Below are positions 50,665 through 51,044 of a stretch of DNA of 51,044 nt, in pieces (position 1 is the first letter of the stretch; each line of letters begins with the position of its first letter). Both the position numbers and the translations under genes were made by a program. The DNA is from CAZFLY01 sp964519995 (lineage in GTDB: Bacteria; Planctomycetota; Phycisphaerae; Sedimentisphaerales; Anaerobacaceae). Where the stretch lies: the NCBI GenBank assembly GCA_964519995.1, contig CAZFLY010000015.1, positions 1 to 51,044 of the forward strand, in the 5' to 3' direction. The notes below the pieces were generated by a model that searched no databases, was not told where the DNA came from, and saw only the letters and a list, made by a program, of their open reading frames with translations.

Positions 50665-51044
50665 ATGCAGATAATAGAAACGATACCAAAATTAAAACCA
50701 AGGGCGAATGATGCCCACAAGGGCGATTTTGGCAAGGTGTGTATCATTTCCGGCAGTTTTGGAATGAGCGGTGCTGCCGCCCTTGCGGGACGAGCGGCCC
50801 TGCGGGCTGGTGCCGGCCTTGTTCGAGTGGCGACGCCTAAAAGTGTGTTACCAATAGTTGCTTCAATTGAGCCGTCCTTTACGACTATCGCCCTGCCGGA
50901 AGATAATGCCGGAAGAATATCTGCAAAAGCAATCAATGTGATTCTCGATGCTGTGAATGAAAATGATGCTTTAGCCTTCGGTCCGGGTATTGGCGTCAGC
51001 GGAGAGCTTAAGACGATACTTGAGACACTACTCGAACAAGAGAA
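50665..51044 (+). CDS. nnrD: ADP-dependent NAD(P)H-hydrate dehydratase, N-terminal part (partial)
   Basis: The frame from ATG 50665 runs off the window end and gives about 126 residues. HKGDFGKVCIISGSFGMSGAAALAGRAALRAGAGLVRVATP (residues ~20-60, described by position) is the signature of the ribokinase-like NnrD/CARKD domain that repairs hydrated NAD(P)H. The later FGPGIGVS matches the family GPGLG. No YjeF_N epimerase domain precedes it, so this is a stand-alone NnrD or the epimerase is elsewhere. Its 190-base upstream gap to hicB holds nothing notable. Confidence 0.9.
   Translation, partial: MQIIETIPKLKPRANDAHKGDFGKVCIISGSFGMSGAAALAGRAALRAGAGLVRVATPKSVLPIVASIEPSFTTIALPEDNAGRISAKAINVILDAVNENDALAFGPGIGVSGELKTILETLLEQE

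Noticed and set aside
1..51044. tRNA or rRNA genes
   Set aside because: No T-loop/acceptor pattern or rRNA segment was recognised by reading; a covariance search would be needed to exclude a tRNA fully.

Overview
The window reads as a chromosomal segment of a planctomycete, most likely class Phycisphaerae (Sedimentisphaerales-like), probably from an environmental assembly. The clues are a PEP-CTERM exported protein, a secreted LamG/dockerin/GH3 polysaccharide-degrading enzyme, a B12-dependent ribonucleotide reductase, planctomycete-style HNH and large membrane proteins, many intergenic hairpin repeats, and the standard genetic code. No rRNA, tRNA or CRISPR array was recognised.

Layout. 0-7 kb (+): end of an ADP-heptose epimerase gene, a small membrane protein, tyrS, two small unknown genes, nrdJ, a B12-binding radical SAM protein and an exported coiled-coil protein. 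7-10.8 kb: a beta-CASP metallo-beta-lactamase RNase on the minus strand, 0.8 kb of non-coding DNA, then an HU-type protein, a cold-shock protein and an HNH nuclease. 10.9-16 kb: a 1212-residue secreted GH3 enzyme diverging from a MscS channel. 16-25 kb (-): a tight housekeeping block rpmE, prfA, deoC relic, pabB, broken four-helix (S23) gene, pabC, nif3-like, scpB, with several ATGA/GTGA overlaps, plus a PEP-CTERM gene. 25-28.7 kb (+): a promoter/leader ORF/terminator, an acetyltransferase interrupted by an amber codon, and ileS. 28.7-34.6 kb: an accessory island made of repeat-rich non-coding DNA around an AT-rich two-gene unit (HSP90-like GHKL ATPase plus calcineurin-like phosphoesterase). 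34.6-42.8 kb: a GT9 glycosyltransferase, NUDIX hydrolase, a GGCT-like fusion protein, GT2, a large membrane protein and a class I aminotransferase. 42.9-48 kb (+): a lipoprotein, DUF362, tsaD, a methyltransferase, a relic of a second tsaD, and larB. 48-50.5 kb: a GIY-YIG nuclease among dispersed palindromes, a two-cassette integron fragment without integrase (two attC-like sites), and a HicB/HicA pair. The window ends inside nnrD.

How it works together. The core genes cover translation and its fidelity (tyrS, ileS, prfA, rpmE, tsaD), folate precursor synthesis (pabB, pabC), chromosome segregation (scpB), deoxynucleotide supply (nrdJ), nickel-pincer cofactor synthesis (larB) and envelope sugar chemistry (heptose epimerase, GT9, GT2). 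The interesting accessory content is (1) the overlapping HSP90-like ATPase/phosphoesterase pair, the best candidate for an undescribed, possibly defence-related system, (2) the integron cassettes with an 18-residue tandem-repeat protein, and (3) several signs of local decay or insertion: deoC, S23, GNAT, the tsaD relic, and larB without a standard start codon.
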